In this document: positions 35,926-44,140 of the stretch, in pieces
How the letters are laid out: every line of letters begins with the position of its first letter
Position numbering within the stretch: the stretch's first letter is position 1
Source of the DNA: Clostridia bacterium
GTDB lineage: Bacteria; Bacillota; Clostridia; TANB77; CAG-508
Length of the DNA stretch: 64,000 bases
Reading direction: 5' to 3'
NCBI GenBank assembly: GCA_017934475.1
Contig: JAGBJN010000001.1
Coordinates: 186,001 to 250,000 of the forward strand
Made by a program: the position numbers and the translations under genes
Notes under the pieces: generated by a model
The model's database searches: none
The model's input: only the letters and a program-made list of their open reading frames with translations
Told to the model about the DNA's origin: nothing

Positions 35926-36780
35926 TTAGTTTTCGCTAATAAATTTTTCTACCATACCTTCTTCATATTCAGGATCACTCTTTATTTGTGATATAATATA
36001 ATCTTTTTCTTGCTTTACATATTGTTTAAAAGTTTCTAATACAGTTATTTCAGGATTTACAAAATCTATAATACCATTTTCATTTATTTTATATGTATAT
36101 CTTGCTTCTACAACTGTATCTTTAGGTATTGTCTTTAATGATTTTGCAGTAATTCCATCCATTGCATTTCCATGTGATACAATAGCTCCTCCATGTGACT
36201 TTCTAGTTGCTGTTACAACCAATTTATCAGCATATCTTTGAATTTCTGTTTGAACTAAACCTTTATCATTTTCATCTAAATCATATATCATTTTAACAAC
36301 CATACCATCTTTTCCTATAACATAAGTCATATCACTTCTAATATCTGTTACTCCTTGAAATGAATATAATAGATACCCATTCCATAATGTAACATCAATA
36401 TTAAAGTCAGATAGTAAATTATCCATTGTTATTAAATTGTCATTTACATATACTCCATAATAAACATCTGGATATTTACCTTCTGGTTTTGTAGCATTTT
36501 CCTTTACTTTAAAAGTAATTGTATAATCATCATCTATCTTATAATCTCTTGTTTCATTATCTTTTAAATCCGTAATATTAAATGAATAGGTTGATTCATA
36601 AGGCTTTTCAACATCACTTACATTTAAATTAGTATCTTTTTTATATTTTTCACTTTCTAATTCTTTTCTTAATACATTTACTTGAACTATTTTTGTTCCT
36701 GCCAAAAATGCAGCAGCAATAAGAAGTACACTTAATGCTATTGTTGTTATTTTTATACTTATTCCCTTTTTCTTTTCCAT
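35926..36780 (-). CDS. Hypothetical membrane-anchored protein, 284 aa
   Basis: An N-terminal membrane helix (about 9-30) follows a basic start (MEKKKGISIKITT). The rest is an exported domain with regular beta-strand spacing (TITFKVKENATKPEGKYPDV, KLVVTATRKSHGGAIVSHG, VVEARYTYKINENGIIDFV). No catalytic motif seen and no family recognised. It is 28 bp before the 225-aa gene, so both are probably one transcript. Confidence 0.72.
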   Translation of the reverse strand: MEKKKGISIKITTIALSVLLIAAAFLAGTKIVQVNVLRKELESEKYKKDTNLNVSDVEKPYESTYSFNITDLKDNETRDYKIDDDYTITFKVKENATKPEGKYPDVYYGVYVNDNLITMDNLLSDFNIDVTLWNGYLLYSFQGVTDIRSDMTYVIGKDGMVVKMIYDLDENDKGLVQTEIQRYADKLVVTATRKSHGGAIVSHGNAMDGITAKSLKTIPKDTVVEARYTYKINENGIIDFVNPEITVLETFKQYVKQEKDYIISQIKSDPEYEEGMVEKFISEN

Positions 36781-36852
36781 ATTTTTTCTCCTTTGTTTGT
36801 TTTTCTAAAAATATTCTATACCAACTTTGATTTTAATTCAACATTTTTTAAA

Positions 36853-36884
36853 AAAATAAGAGGTTATTATTAACCTCTTATTTT
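36853..36884 (-). terminator. Terminator of recA
   Basis: AAAATAAGAGGTTA pairs with TAACCTCTTATTTT, loop ATAA, followed by TTTTTTAAAAAATG on the minus strand. Confidence 0.85.
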
Positions 36885-37931
36885 CTATTCTTCTTCATCT
36901 TCTTCTGTTTCTTCGTCTCCAAGGCTTTTTTCAAATGCTTCATCAAAATTTGCTCTTATTTTTTCTTCAACTTCTTTGGCTATTTCAGGATTTTCTTCTA
37001 AATATTTCTTTACATTTTCTCTACCTTGTCCAATTCTATCTCCATTGTAGCTAAACCAAGATCCACTTTTTTCTATAATATCTAAGTTAACAGCAATATC
37101 TAATATGTTTCCTTCTTTAGAAATACCTTTTCCATATATGATATCAAATTCTGCCTCTCTAAATGGTGGTGCAACTTTATTTTTAACTACTTTTACTCTT
37201 GTTCTATTTCCTACAACTTCACCATCTTGTTTTATACTTTCAACTCTTCTAATATCCATACGAACTGATGCATAGTATTTTAAAGCTCTTCCTCCAGCAG
37301 TAGTTTCAGGGTTACCAAACATAACTCCTACTTTTTCTCTTAATTGATTTATAAATACTATAACGCATTTTGATTTATTGATTGCTCCAGCTAATTTTCT
37401 TAACGCTTGTGACATTAATCTTGCTTGAAGACCAACATGGGCATCTCCCATATCTCCATCTATTTCTGCTTTTGGAACTAGTGCAGCAACCGAGTCAATA
37501 ACAATAACATCTAAAGCATTACTTCTAACTAGTGCTTCTGCTATTTCTAATGCTTGTTCACCTGTATCTGGTTGAGATACTATTAAATTATCTATATCTA
37601 CTCCTAAATGTTTCGCATATACTGGATCTAATGCATGTTCTGCATCTATAAAAGCAGCCTCTCCGCCTAATTTTTGTGCTTCTGCTATCATATGAAGTGC
37701 TATAGTAGTTTTACCTGATGATTCAGGACCATATACTTCTATAATTCTTCCTCTTGGCACACCACCTATACCTAAAGCTATATCCAAACTTAGTGCTCCA
37801 GTTGGTATTGCTTCAACATTCATAGCTTGGAAATCTCCTAATTTCATAACTGAACCTTTTCCAAATTGTTTTTCTATTTGTCCAAGTGCAGCTTCTAAAG
37901 CTTTCATTTTTTCTGAATTTTGTTCTTTCAT
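36885..37931 (-). CDS. recA: Recombinase RecA
   Basis: The DNA strand-exchange protein and trigger of LexA self-cleavage; 348 residues. It has Walker A GPESSGKT (68-75), Walker [13 protein letters not shown] (about 141-152), loop L1 [20 protein letters not shown] and loop L2 [21 protein letters not shown], and an acidic tail ([11 protein letters not shown]). AGGAGGAACAAAA precedes the ATG. Transcribed alone from a strong promoter with a LexA box in the leader. Confidence 0.99.
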   Translation of the reverse strand: MKEQNSEKMKALEAALGQIEKQFGKGSVMKLGDFQAMNVEAIPTGALSLDIALGIGGVPRGRIIEVYGPESSGKTTIALHMIAEAQKLGGEAAFIDAEHALDPVYAKHLGVDIDNLIVSQPDTGEQALEIAEALVRSNALDVIVIDSVAALVPKAEIDGDMGDAHVGLQARLMSQALRKLAGAINKSKCVIVFINQLREKVGVMFGNPETTAGGRALKYYASVRMDIRRVESIKQDGEVVGNRTRVKVVKNKVAPPFREAEFDIIYGKGISKEGNILDIAVNLDIIEKSGSWFSYNGDRIGQGRENVKKYLEENPEIAKEVEEKIRANFDEAFEKSLGDEETEEDEEE

Positions 37932-37950
37932 TTTTGTTCCTCCTATTTTT

Positions 37951-37964
37951 CGAACTCTTGTTTG
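37951..37964 (-). promoter_or_regulatory. LexA (SOS) box of recA
   Basis: CGAACTCTTGTTTG matches the Bacillus-type SOS box CGAAC-N4-GTTYG. It lies between the -10 box and the ribosome binding site of recA. Confidence 0.85.
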
Positions 37965-37971
37965 TATATTT

Positions 37972-37999
37972 ATTATATACTAACTTATTTTTTTGTCAA
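37972..37999 (-). promoter_or_regulatory. Promoter of recA
   Basis: Perfect TTGACA (37994-37999), 16-bp spacer, perfect TATAAT (37972-37977) on the minus strand. Confidence 0.85.
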
Positions 38000-38017
38000 G
38001 CATTTTTTTTAATTTTT

Positions 38018-39604
38018 TTAAATTCTATTCCAGTCCTCTAAATTATAATAACTGAAATAGTTATTTCCATTCACTTCTCCTGAAAGAGCTCTATTTTTAA
38101 CAATGTAAACTTTATTTCTATATAATCCAATAAATGGTTGTTCATCAAAAAATATTTCTTGTATCTTTTTATATTTTTCTTTTAATAAATTTTCATCACT
38201 TATATTTTTGGATTCATTTATTAATTTACTTATTTCTTCATTATTATAATTTTGTAGATTATCTCCTGTTAGAAAACTAGAAATATCTGGACTAAACGAA
38301 TTATATACTCCTGCTAATATCATTTCATAGTTTTTATTTTCTAACGTATTTTGAAATTGTCTGTCACTTACTTTTTTTATACTAATTTTAATTCCTAGTC
38401 TTGCCAATTGTTCTTTTATATTTTCTGCTACTGCAATTCTCTCTCCATCATTTGCTTCAACTGTAAGCGTAAAGTTTAATCTTTTTGTTCTGTAATTTTC
38501 TGTTTTTTGCCATGAATTATATTTATATTCCCAACCAGCATCTTGAAGTATATTTTTTGCTTCTTCTTCACTATATTGCAATTTTATAATGTTAGGATCA
38601 TATAAATAATTTCCATAATCTAAAGGAAAATCATTTTGAATTTTTGTATCTCCAAAAATACTTGATACTATATTAGCTTTATCAATGCAACAATTAATTG
38701 CCTTTCTTACTGCTTTATCACTAAGAATATCATCTTCACAATTAAATGCTAAATAGTCAAACTCTCTGCCTTTATATGCATTTTTTACATAGCCGATTGT
38801 TCCAATGTACTGTTCCAAATTACTGTTTGAACTTGTAAATATATCTGTATTTCCCATTTTAAAATTATTGTATAATTCTCCTATTTCAGAGTATAATTTT
38901 ATTTGTATAGTTTCTATCTTCGGGTTTTTATTTTTAATATTCCACCAATTTTCGTTCTTCTTTAATGTTATAATTGAATCTACTATTGAATCTATCTTAT
39001 ACATTCCTGTTCCAATTGGTATTTTCGTAGATGAATTAAAGTCTTCACCAACATAATAATTACTTGGTAGTATTGGAAATGTTAGATTATATTCAAAGAA
39101 AGGAACTTCTTCAGTTAAAGTAATTTTTATTGTTTCAGAATCCAATATTTCAACATTACTTATTTTTTCTACATTATATGAATAAATAGAATTTCCTTCT
39201 TTTAATCTTTCTATTGTAAAATTAATATCTTTTGCTATCAATGATGAATCATTATGCCATTTTTTATCATTATCTATTTTTATTATATATGTTGTATCGC
39301 TTGTTTTAGAGCATTCTGTTGCAAGACATTTTTGAAGTTTATAATCTTTGTCTATTGTCATTAATGGTTCAAAAATTATTTTATCTATATTTAATACCTC
39401 TTTATTATTTGAAAGTAAAGGATTTAATGTGTCAAAATTAGAAATTCCAAGTCTTAAATCTTTTACTTCCTTTACTTCTTCTGAAGATTCTATTTCATTT
39501 ATATTTTCGTTTGAATCTTTTCTAAAATAAATCATATATATTGCAAAAATTACAATTACAACAGCAAATATAATAAAGATATACTTGAAAATGTTATTTT
39601 TCAT
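38018..39604 (-). CDS. ABC peptide-type substrate-binding protein, membrane anchored
   Basis: A family-5 extracellular solute-binding protein (oligopeptide/DppA/OppA type), 528 residues. It has an N-terminal membrane helix (about 6-27), NFDTLNPLLSNNKEVLN, IFEPLMTIDKDYKLQKCLA, the KAVRKAINCCIDKANIVSSIFGD core (about 293-315) and the terminal WEYKYNSWQKT and FDEQPFIGLYRN segments. Unlike usual Gram-positive members it has no lipobox cysteine after the hydrophobic stretch (it reads YMIYFRKDSN), so it should be held by an uncleaved helix. No permease or ATPase gene is next to it. GGAGTAAT precedes the ATG. Confidence 0.9.
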   Translation of the reverse strand: MKNNIFKYIFIIFAVVIVIFAIYMIYFRKDSNENINEIESSEEVKEVKDLRLGISNFDTLNPLLSNNKEVLNIDKIIFEPLMTIDKDYKLQKCLATECSKTSDTTYIIKIDNDKKWHNDSSLIAKDINFTIERLKEGNSIYSYNVEKISNVEILDSETIKITLTEEVPFFEYNLTFPILPSNYYVGEDFNSSTKIPIGTGMYKIDSIVDSIITLKKNENWWNIKNKNPKIETIQIKLYSEIGELYNNFKMGNTDIFTSSNSNLEQYIGTIGYVKNAYKGREFDYLAFNCEDDILSDKAVRKAINCCIDKANIVSSIFGDTKIQNDFPLDYGNYLYDPNIIKLQYSEEEAKNILQDAGWEYKYNSWQKTENYRTKRLNFTLTVEANDGERIAVAENIKEQLARLGIKISIKKVSDRQFQNTLENKNYEMILAGVYNSFSPDISSFLTGDNLQNYNNEEISKLINESKNISDENLLKEKYKKIQEIFFDEQPFIGLYRNKVYIVKNRALSGEVNGNNYFSYYNLEDWNRI

Positions 39605-39742
39605 ATTACTCCTCTATATTTTTTTATTTATAATATAATATAACTTTGATTTTTTCAAGATAAAAATAGATTTGTTTAAAACTAAATTTTTGATTATAAA
39701 TTAAACTTGATTCTTAATAAGCATTAAATTTTATAATTAGGA

Positions 39743-39775
39743 TTCTATAAGGAGCACCTTTTGCTCCTTATAGAA
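39743..39775 (-). terminator. Hairpin after spoVS
   Basis: A 14-bp near-perfect stem TTCTATAAGGAGCA/TGCTCCTTATAGAA with a short loop. The following minus-strand sequence is not T-rich, so it may act mainly as a stabilising or weak terminating hairpin. Confidence 0.65.
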
Positions 39776-39792
39776 CTTTCTCCTTTATTTAA

Positions 39793-40056
39793 TTATTTTC
39801 TTGATTCAACAATAATTCTAATACCAGTTCTATCTTCCCCTTCTACTTCAACTTCTGCAAATGCTGGTATACAAACTAAGTCAACTCCTGCTGGAGCTAC
39901 AAACCCTCTAGCTATAGCTACTGCCTTTACTGCTTGATTAAGTGCTCCTGCTCCAATTGCTTGCATTTCTGCTTTGTTTTCTTCTTTCACCAATCCTGCA
40001 ATAGCACCTGCTATTGAATTTGGATTTGATTTTGATGAGATTTTTAAAATTTCCAT
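39793..40056 (-). CDS. spoVS: Stage V sporulation protein S
   Basis: SpoVS is a small Alba-like nucleic-acid-binding regulator of sporulation. The 87-residue sequence (EILKISSKSNPNSIAGAIAG, NQAVKAVAIARGFVAPAGVD, and a RTGIRIIVESRK end) is full length and very conserved. AGGAGGCAAAA precedes the ATG. ymdB is 131 bp upstream on the same strand, as in Bacillus (ymdB-spoVS). Confidence 0.97.
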   Translation of the reverse strand: MEILKISSKSNPNSIAGAIAGLVKEENKAEMQAIGAGALNQAVKAVAIARGFVAPAGVDLVCIPAFAEVEVEGEDRTGIRIIVESRK

Positions 40057-40187
40057 TTTTTGCCTCCTATAATTTTATTTTGTATTCGAATTACAGGTAT
40101 ATTTATATATCATTTTTTTATAAATGTCTATATGTTTTTGGAAATTTTTGGAAGAAATTTTTGCTATTTTTATTTATATTTCAACAT

Positions 40188-40961
40188 TTATTGTATTTTT
40201 ACTCTTTCAATTGATATTGTTCGACAATCATCGTCATTTATTTCAAATATGCAACCTTCTAACTTACATGCTCCTTCTGCTAACTTATATCTTTCAGGAA
40301 GTGATGTAAGAAATCTTTTTACTGCTGCATCTACATTCATTCCTATTACAGAATGTATAGGTCCTGTCATTCCTATATCTGAAATATATCCTGTTCCCTT
40401 TTCAGTTATTTCTTCATCTGCTGTTTGAACATGAGTATGTGTTCCAAATATAACTGTAACTTTTCCATCTAAAAAGTGCTTCATAGCTATTTTTTCTGCA
40501 GTTGCTTCTGCATGCATATCTACGACTATAATATCAGCTTCATCTTTTATTTCATTTACAATATCTTCTGCAACTAGAAATGGATTTTCAGATTGAACCC
40601 CCATATCTGTTCTACCTATTAAATTGATTACACATATCTTTTTATCATTACATGTATAAATATGGAAACCTTTTCCTACTACTCCTCTTGAATAGTTTGC
40701 TGGCCTATTAATTTTATCATCATCTATAAAACTAAATATATCTTTCTTTCCCCATGTATGATTTCCCATTGTTATTGCATTTACATTAAGGATTTTTAAA
40801 TCTTTATAAATCGAATTTGTTATTCCCATTCCTCCTGCTGAATTTTCAGCATTAACAATAACAAAATCTATATTTTTTTCTTTTCTTAATTTAGGTAATT
40901 CTTTTTTTAATTTTTCTACTCCATTTTCTCCTACTAAATCTCCTACTGCAAGTATTCTCAT
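40188..40961 (-). CDS. ymdB: YmdB-family metallophosphoesterase (cyclic-nucleotide phosphodiesterase)
   Basis: A 257-residue calcineurin-like phosphoesterase of the YmdB family, which hydrolyses cAMP-type cyclic nucleotides and affects biofilm and motility in Bacillus. Motifs: RILAVGDLVGENG (2-14), VIVNAENSAGGMG (about 34-46), MGNHTWGKKD (about 65-74), DMHAEATAEK (about 149) and GTHTHVQTADEEI (about 172). The spacing and AEN-S-AGG core distinguish it from the generic phosphoesterase at the left edge. Upstream of spoVS. Confidence 0.95.
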   Translation of the reverse strand: MRILAVGDLVGENGVEKLKKELPKLRKEKNIDFVIVNAENSAGGMGITNSIYKDLKILNVNAITMGNHTWGKKDIFSFIDDDKINRPANYSRGVVGKGFHIYTCNDKKICVINLIGRTDMGVQSENPFLVAEDIVNEIKDEADIIVVDMHAEATAEKIAMKHFLDGKVTVIFGTHTHVQTADEEITEKGTGYISDIGMTGPIHSVIGMNVDAAVKRFLTSLPERYKLAEGACKLEGCIFEINDDDCRTISIERVKIQ

Positions 40962-41071
40962 TATTATCGCCTTCTTTCTTTTAATATTTTACTATATTTT
41001 TTTTATTTTATCAATAATTATTCTGCATATGTTTTGTATTAGATGCATAAAATATTTACAAGGAGGATTTT

Positions 41072-41242
41072 ATGAGAAAAGAAAGAGCTATGGAAATTTT
41101 TAATAGTAATAAAATATTTGATGTTTATTTTGAAAGTGAACCTGTATGGATTCAAGAAATAAATAATAATTTTGCAATAGTTGGTTTTATGCAAAATAAT
41201 ATAGAAAAAAATGTAACTATAAATAATTTATACGAAAAATAA
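41072..41242 (+). CDS. sspH: Small acid-soluble spore protein, SspH type
   Basis: A 56-residue gene read directly from the DNA. The product MRKERAMEIFNSNKIFDVYF then EPVWIQEI matches the H-type small spore protein pattern: RA-x-x-I-hydrophobic-x-S near the start, then V-x-Y/F and PVWIQ at about residues 24-28, then a V-x-x-L-x-E end (VTINNLYEK). SspH proteins are forespore-made and packed with spore DNA. AAGGAGGATTTT precedes the ATG. It has host-like AT-rich codons and lies just before the HTH cassette promoter. Confidence 0.8.
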   Translation: MRKERAMEIFNSNKIFDVYFESEPVWIQEINNNFAIVGFMQNNIEKNVTINNLYEK

Positions 41243-41244
41243 AT

Positions 41245-41273
41245 TTGACTATTTTAATAAAAGTGTGTATAAT
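41245..41273 (+). promoter_or_regulatory. Promoter of the HTH gene
   Basis: TTGACT (41245-41250), 17-bp spacer, perfect TATAAT (41268-41273), right after the sspH stop. Confidence 0.8.
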
Positions 41274-41323
41274 TATATTTATGTAACTCGTTGTTTAAAC
41301 ACACAAAAAGGAGAACTCGACAA

Positions 41324-41656
41324 ATGTACTACAAGGGAAGACGAAGAACAGAGCAGCAAAAAAGAAATCGTTCTGTGCAGGTTTGTGAATATCTTGCTGA
41401 AGACGAAAAACACACAATGAAAGATGTCAAAGAAGAATTTGGCATCTCAAAAGAAACTGTAAGGAGGGATTTAGAGTATCTTCGAAAATTAATTCAAGAT
41501 GGAAAATTTAGTAATAATCCACCTTTCGAGAAAAAAATTAAAGAATCTTATGTCAAAGCTAAAAACAGATTAAAAGCCAACTCTGACATTGCATATTTTC
41601 ATAGGCAAATGTTAATCAAAGCTAAATTAAGGCATGATCTGTTAAACAAAAGCTGA
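41324..41656 (+). CDS. SpoIIID/DeoR-like helix-turn-helix DNA-binding protein
   Basis: About 110 residues. A basic start (YYKGRRRTEQQKRNR) is followed by an HTH, VKEEFGISKETVRRDLEYLRKLI (about 38-60), similar to the helix pair of SpoIIID and DeoR-type regulators. A basic helical C-terminus (FHRQMLIKAKLRHDLLNKS) echoes the SpoIIID tail layout. It is likely a DNA-binding regulator; the target is unknown. The frame begins with a TTG at 41291, but AAAAAGGAG at 41305-41313 supports ATG 41324. Own promoter and terminator; less AT-biased than its neighbours. Confidence 0.75.
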   Translation: MYYKGRRRTEQQKRNRSVQVCEYLAEDEKHTMKDVKEEFGISKETVRRDLEYLRKLIQDGKFSNNPPFEKKIKESYVKAKNRLKANSDIAYFHRQMLIKAKLRHDLLNKS

Positions 41657-41660
41657 ATTA

Positions 41661-41692
41661 AAAAAGGGCCTTCAACTGAAGGTCCCTTTTCT
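41661..41692 (+). terminator. Terminator of the HTH gene
   Basis: AAAAAGGG-C-CTTCA pairs with TGAAG-G-T-CCCTTTT and is followed by CTTCTTT. Confidence 0.8.
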
Positions 41693-41728
41693 TCTTTATT
41701 GTTTATTTTTCATTTCATTTAATTTTTT

Positions 41729-42403
41729 TTATTTCACAACTATTATATTATAGCCTATAAATAATCCACTTTCTAATACGCCATCTATTCTTGCTATTTT
41801 CTCTTCATAATCAGCTTCTATTCTATCAAACCAAGCATGTATAATTATTTTTCCATTATCTGTTATAAGTGGCTCATCAGAAATATTAGATTTTCTTATT
41901 TCACATTTAATAGCACCAATTTTCTTTAATTCATCCATAACATTTTCTGATTTTTCTCTATCACATTCTACTGGAACTGGATGTTTTTCTCCTAATCTAT
42001 CTACAAATTTTGTACTATCTACTAAAATGTAGTTTTCTTCAGATGCTTTTATATTAAGTTTTTCTTTATATAAAGCTGCTCCCATTCCTTTTATTAGCCA
42101 ATTATGTTCATCAACTTCATCTGCTCCGTCAAAGCACCAATCCGGTGTATTATTTTCTAATGTTGTAGTTTCTATTCCTAAATCATCACATAATTTTTTT
42201 ATTATATTAGATGTTGGAATTGCTTTTATATGTAAATTTTCTTCTTTAACTCTTTTTCCTATTTCTTCTATTGTTAAATATGATGTAGTTCCAGATCCAA
42301 ATCCAATCACTTCATTATCTTTTACTCTTAATGCTATTCTTTTTGCTAATCTTTCTTTTTCTTCTTTATTGGTTATATTATTTTTCCAATCAAATTCTTC
42401 CAT
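41729..42403 (-). CDS. rpiA: Ribose-5-phosphate isomerase A
   Basis: RpiA interconverts ribose-5-phosphate and ribulose-5-phosphate in the pentose phosphate pathway. The 224-residue protein has VIGFGSGTTSYLTI (phosphate loop, about 33-46), DWCFDGADEVDEHNWLIKGMGAALYKEK (catalytic DGADE, about 87-115) and the VPVECDREK region. It starts 30 bp after tyrS and is probably under the tyrosine T-box with it, an unusual pairing. Confidence 0.96.
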   Translation of the reverse strand: MEEFDWKNNITNKEEKERLAKRIALRVKDNEVIGFGSGTTSYLTIEEIGKRVKEENLHIKAIPTSNIIKKLCDDLGIETTTLENNTPDWCFDGADEVDEHNWLIKGMGAALYKEKLNIKASEENYILVDSTKFVDRLGEKHPVPVECDREKSENVMDELKKIGAIKCEIRKSNISDEPLITDNGKIIIHAWFDRIEADYEEKIARIDGVLESGLFIGYNIIVVK

Positions 42404-42433
42404 AGAAAACTGTTCCTCTCTATATCATATTTA

Positions 42434-43660
42434 TTAACTACGTTTTGCAATATAATTGTTTTTCTTTCCTCTCTTAATAACAAGATATGTATCTCCAATA
42501 AACATAGAATCATCTATTACTTTATCCAAATCTGTTACTTTTTCTCCATTTACAGAAATTGCACCATTTGAAACAAATTCTCTTGCTTCTCTTTTACTTG
42601 ATGCTGCGCCAACATTAACTAATAAATCTAAAATATTAGTATTTGTTTCTACTTCTTTTATATCTTCTGATCCAAATAAATCTTCTATATCTTCTTTAGA
42701 TAAATCTTGGAATTTATTTTGGAATAAATGATCTGCTAAATTAACAGCTCTCTCGTATTCTTCTTTTCCATGTAAAAATGTTATTATTTCTCTTGCTAAT
42801 GCTTTATGAGCTTCACGAAATTCTGGATGTTCATTATTTTTCTTTTCTAATTCTTCGATTTCTTCTTTAGATAAGAAAGTATATATTTTTAAGTAATCTA
42901 TTACCATTGAATCTTCAACATTTACAAAGAATTGGTATAATTTGTAACTTGATGTTTTATCTTTATCTAGCCATAATGCATTTCCTTCTGATTTTCCAAA
43001 TTTCTTTCCTTGAGAATCTGTAACAAGCGGCATAGTAAATGCATATACTTCATCACCTGTAGATTTTCTAATTAAATCTATACCTGCTGTAATATTTCCC
43101 CATTGGTCAGATCCTGCACATTGTAAGTCTACACCCTTATGTTCATGTAAATATTTAAAATCAAGTGCCTGTAATATCATATATGAAAATTCTGTATATG
43201 TAATACCTGTTTCTAATCTTCTTCTGATTATATCTTTATCAAGCATATAATTTATATTAAAATATTTACCATAATCTCTTAGAAAATCTATTACATTTAT
43301 ATCTTTATACCAGTCATTATTATTTACAACTTCAAATCCAAATATTTTTTCAACTTGCGCTTTTAAACTTTCAAAATTTCTTTGTACTTCTTCTTTTGAA
43401 ATCATTGCTCTTTCAGTTGTTGGTCTTGGATCACCAATCATTCCTGTTCCACCACCTACTAAAAGTATTGGTGTATGTCCTGCTTCTTTTAATCTTTTTG
43501 AAATTAAAAAACTTGATAAATGTCCAACATGCAAGCTATCTGCTGTTGGATCTGTTCCAATATAGAATGTTAATCCACCTTTATTTAATTTTTCTTCTAA
43601 CTCTGGACTAGAAATATCTTTTATTAGTCCTCTCCATTTTAAATCTTCAACTAATGTCAT
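42434..43660 (-). CDS. tyrS: Tyrosyl-tRNA synthetase
   Basis: A 408-residue class I TyrRS. It has DPTADSLHVGHL (HIGH-type site, about 35-46), YTEFSYMILQALDFKYL, QCAGSDQWGNITAGIDLIRK and KKFGKSEGNALWLD (KMSKS-type, about 227-239), then a C-terminal S4 domain (SKREAREFVSNGAISVNGEKV). Expression is set by the tyrosine T-box leader upstream. rpiA follows 30 bp downstream. Confidence 0.98.
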   Translation of the reverse strand: MTLVEDLKWRGLIKDISSPELEEKLNKGGLTFYIGTDPTADSLHVGHLSSFLISKRLKEAGHTPILLVGGGTGMIGDPRPTTERAMISKEEVQRNFESLKAQVEKIFGFEVVNNNDWYKDINVIDFLRDYGKYFNINYMLDKDIIRRRLETGITYTEFSYMILQALDFKYLHEHKGVDLQCAGSDQWGNITAGIDLIRKSTGDEVYAFTMPLVTDSQGKKFGKSEGNALWLDKDKTSSYKLYQFFVNVEDSMVIDYLKIYTFLSKEEIEELEKKNNEHPEFREAHKALAREIITFLHGKEEYERAVNLADHLFQNKFQDLSKEDIEDLFGSEDIKEVETNTNILDLLVNVGAASSKREAREFVSNGAISVNGEKVTDLDKVIDDSMFIGDTYLVIKRGKKNNYIAKRS

Positions 43661-43682
43661 TTTTTTAATCCTCCTTTAAAAC

Positions 43683-43915
43683 AAAAAAGCCAAATCATCC
43701 TATACAAAAGGACGATTTGACTCGTGGTACCACCTTTATTTACTTATTATCAAAAATAAGCCTCATTTAAGCTGTTCGTAGCTTACACGTAATTACTATA
43801 AGAATTGTACTTCATATTTATATATACTGATAATTTACACCAACCATTATCTCTCTTTTTGTAACTATATAAATACTACTTTGTTTCTTTTTAAAACATA
43901 ATTATTTAACTTGCA
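43683..43915 (-). promoter_or_regulatory. Tyrosine T-box riboswitch of tyrS
   Basis: The minus-strand leader carries the T-box core GGTGGTACCACG (about 43722-43733), a Stem I region, and GAAGTACAATTC in which UAC (43807-43809) is a fitting Tyr specifier. A terminator CAAATCGTCC...GGATGATTTG followed by TTTTTTG (43683-43720) overlaps the antiterminator. Uncharged tRNA-Tyr should permit readthrough into tyrS and rpiA. Confidence 0.92.
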
Positions 43916-43918
43916 TCT

Positions 43919-43947
43919 ATTATACTATATAAGCATAATTTAAACAA
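43919..43947 (-). promoter_or_regulatory. Promoter of the tyrS T-box leader
   Basis: TTGTTT (43942-43947), 17-bp spacer, perfect TATAAT (43919-43924) on the minus strand. Confidence 0.75.
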
Positions 43948-44001
43948 TACTTTCATGATATATTCTTTAAATTTCGTAAATTTTTATTTTTTATTTATAT
44001 C

Positions 44002-44031
44002 TTGCATATTTTGATTATTTTGTGATATAAT
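44002..44031 (+). promoter_or_regulatory. Candidate promoter of an antisense hairpin RNA
   Basis: TTGCAT (44002-44007), 18-bp spacer, perfect TATAAT (44026-44031) on the plus strand. It points into the hairpin at 44042-44122. Confidence 0.5.
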
Positions 44032-44038
44032 TTTATTA

Positions 44039-44140
44039 GAAGTGGAAGAAATTGTACGAGATTTCGTTTTGGACGTTAAGCTAGGTTATTATTAATTAGC
44101 TACCCTCGTAGGTTTCTTCCACATTGTTTTTATTTTTAAT
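44039..44140 (+). ncRNA. Candidate antisense hairpin RNA opposite the PBECR-like gene
   Basis: From the plus-strand promoter a transcript would start near 44039. It would form a long hairpin of GTGGAAGAAATTGTACGAG (44042-44060) with CTCGTAGGTTTCTTCCAC (44105-44122), with an inner AGCTA/TAGCT stem, and then run into ATTGTTTTTATTTTTAATG, a U-rich end. The right arm is complementary to the last codons of the PBECR-like gene. It could be a small antisense regulator. Alternatively the repeat is only the terminator of the opposing gene. Confidence 0.4.
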
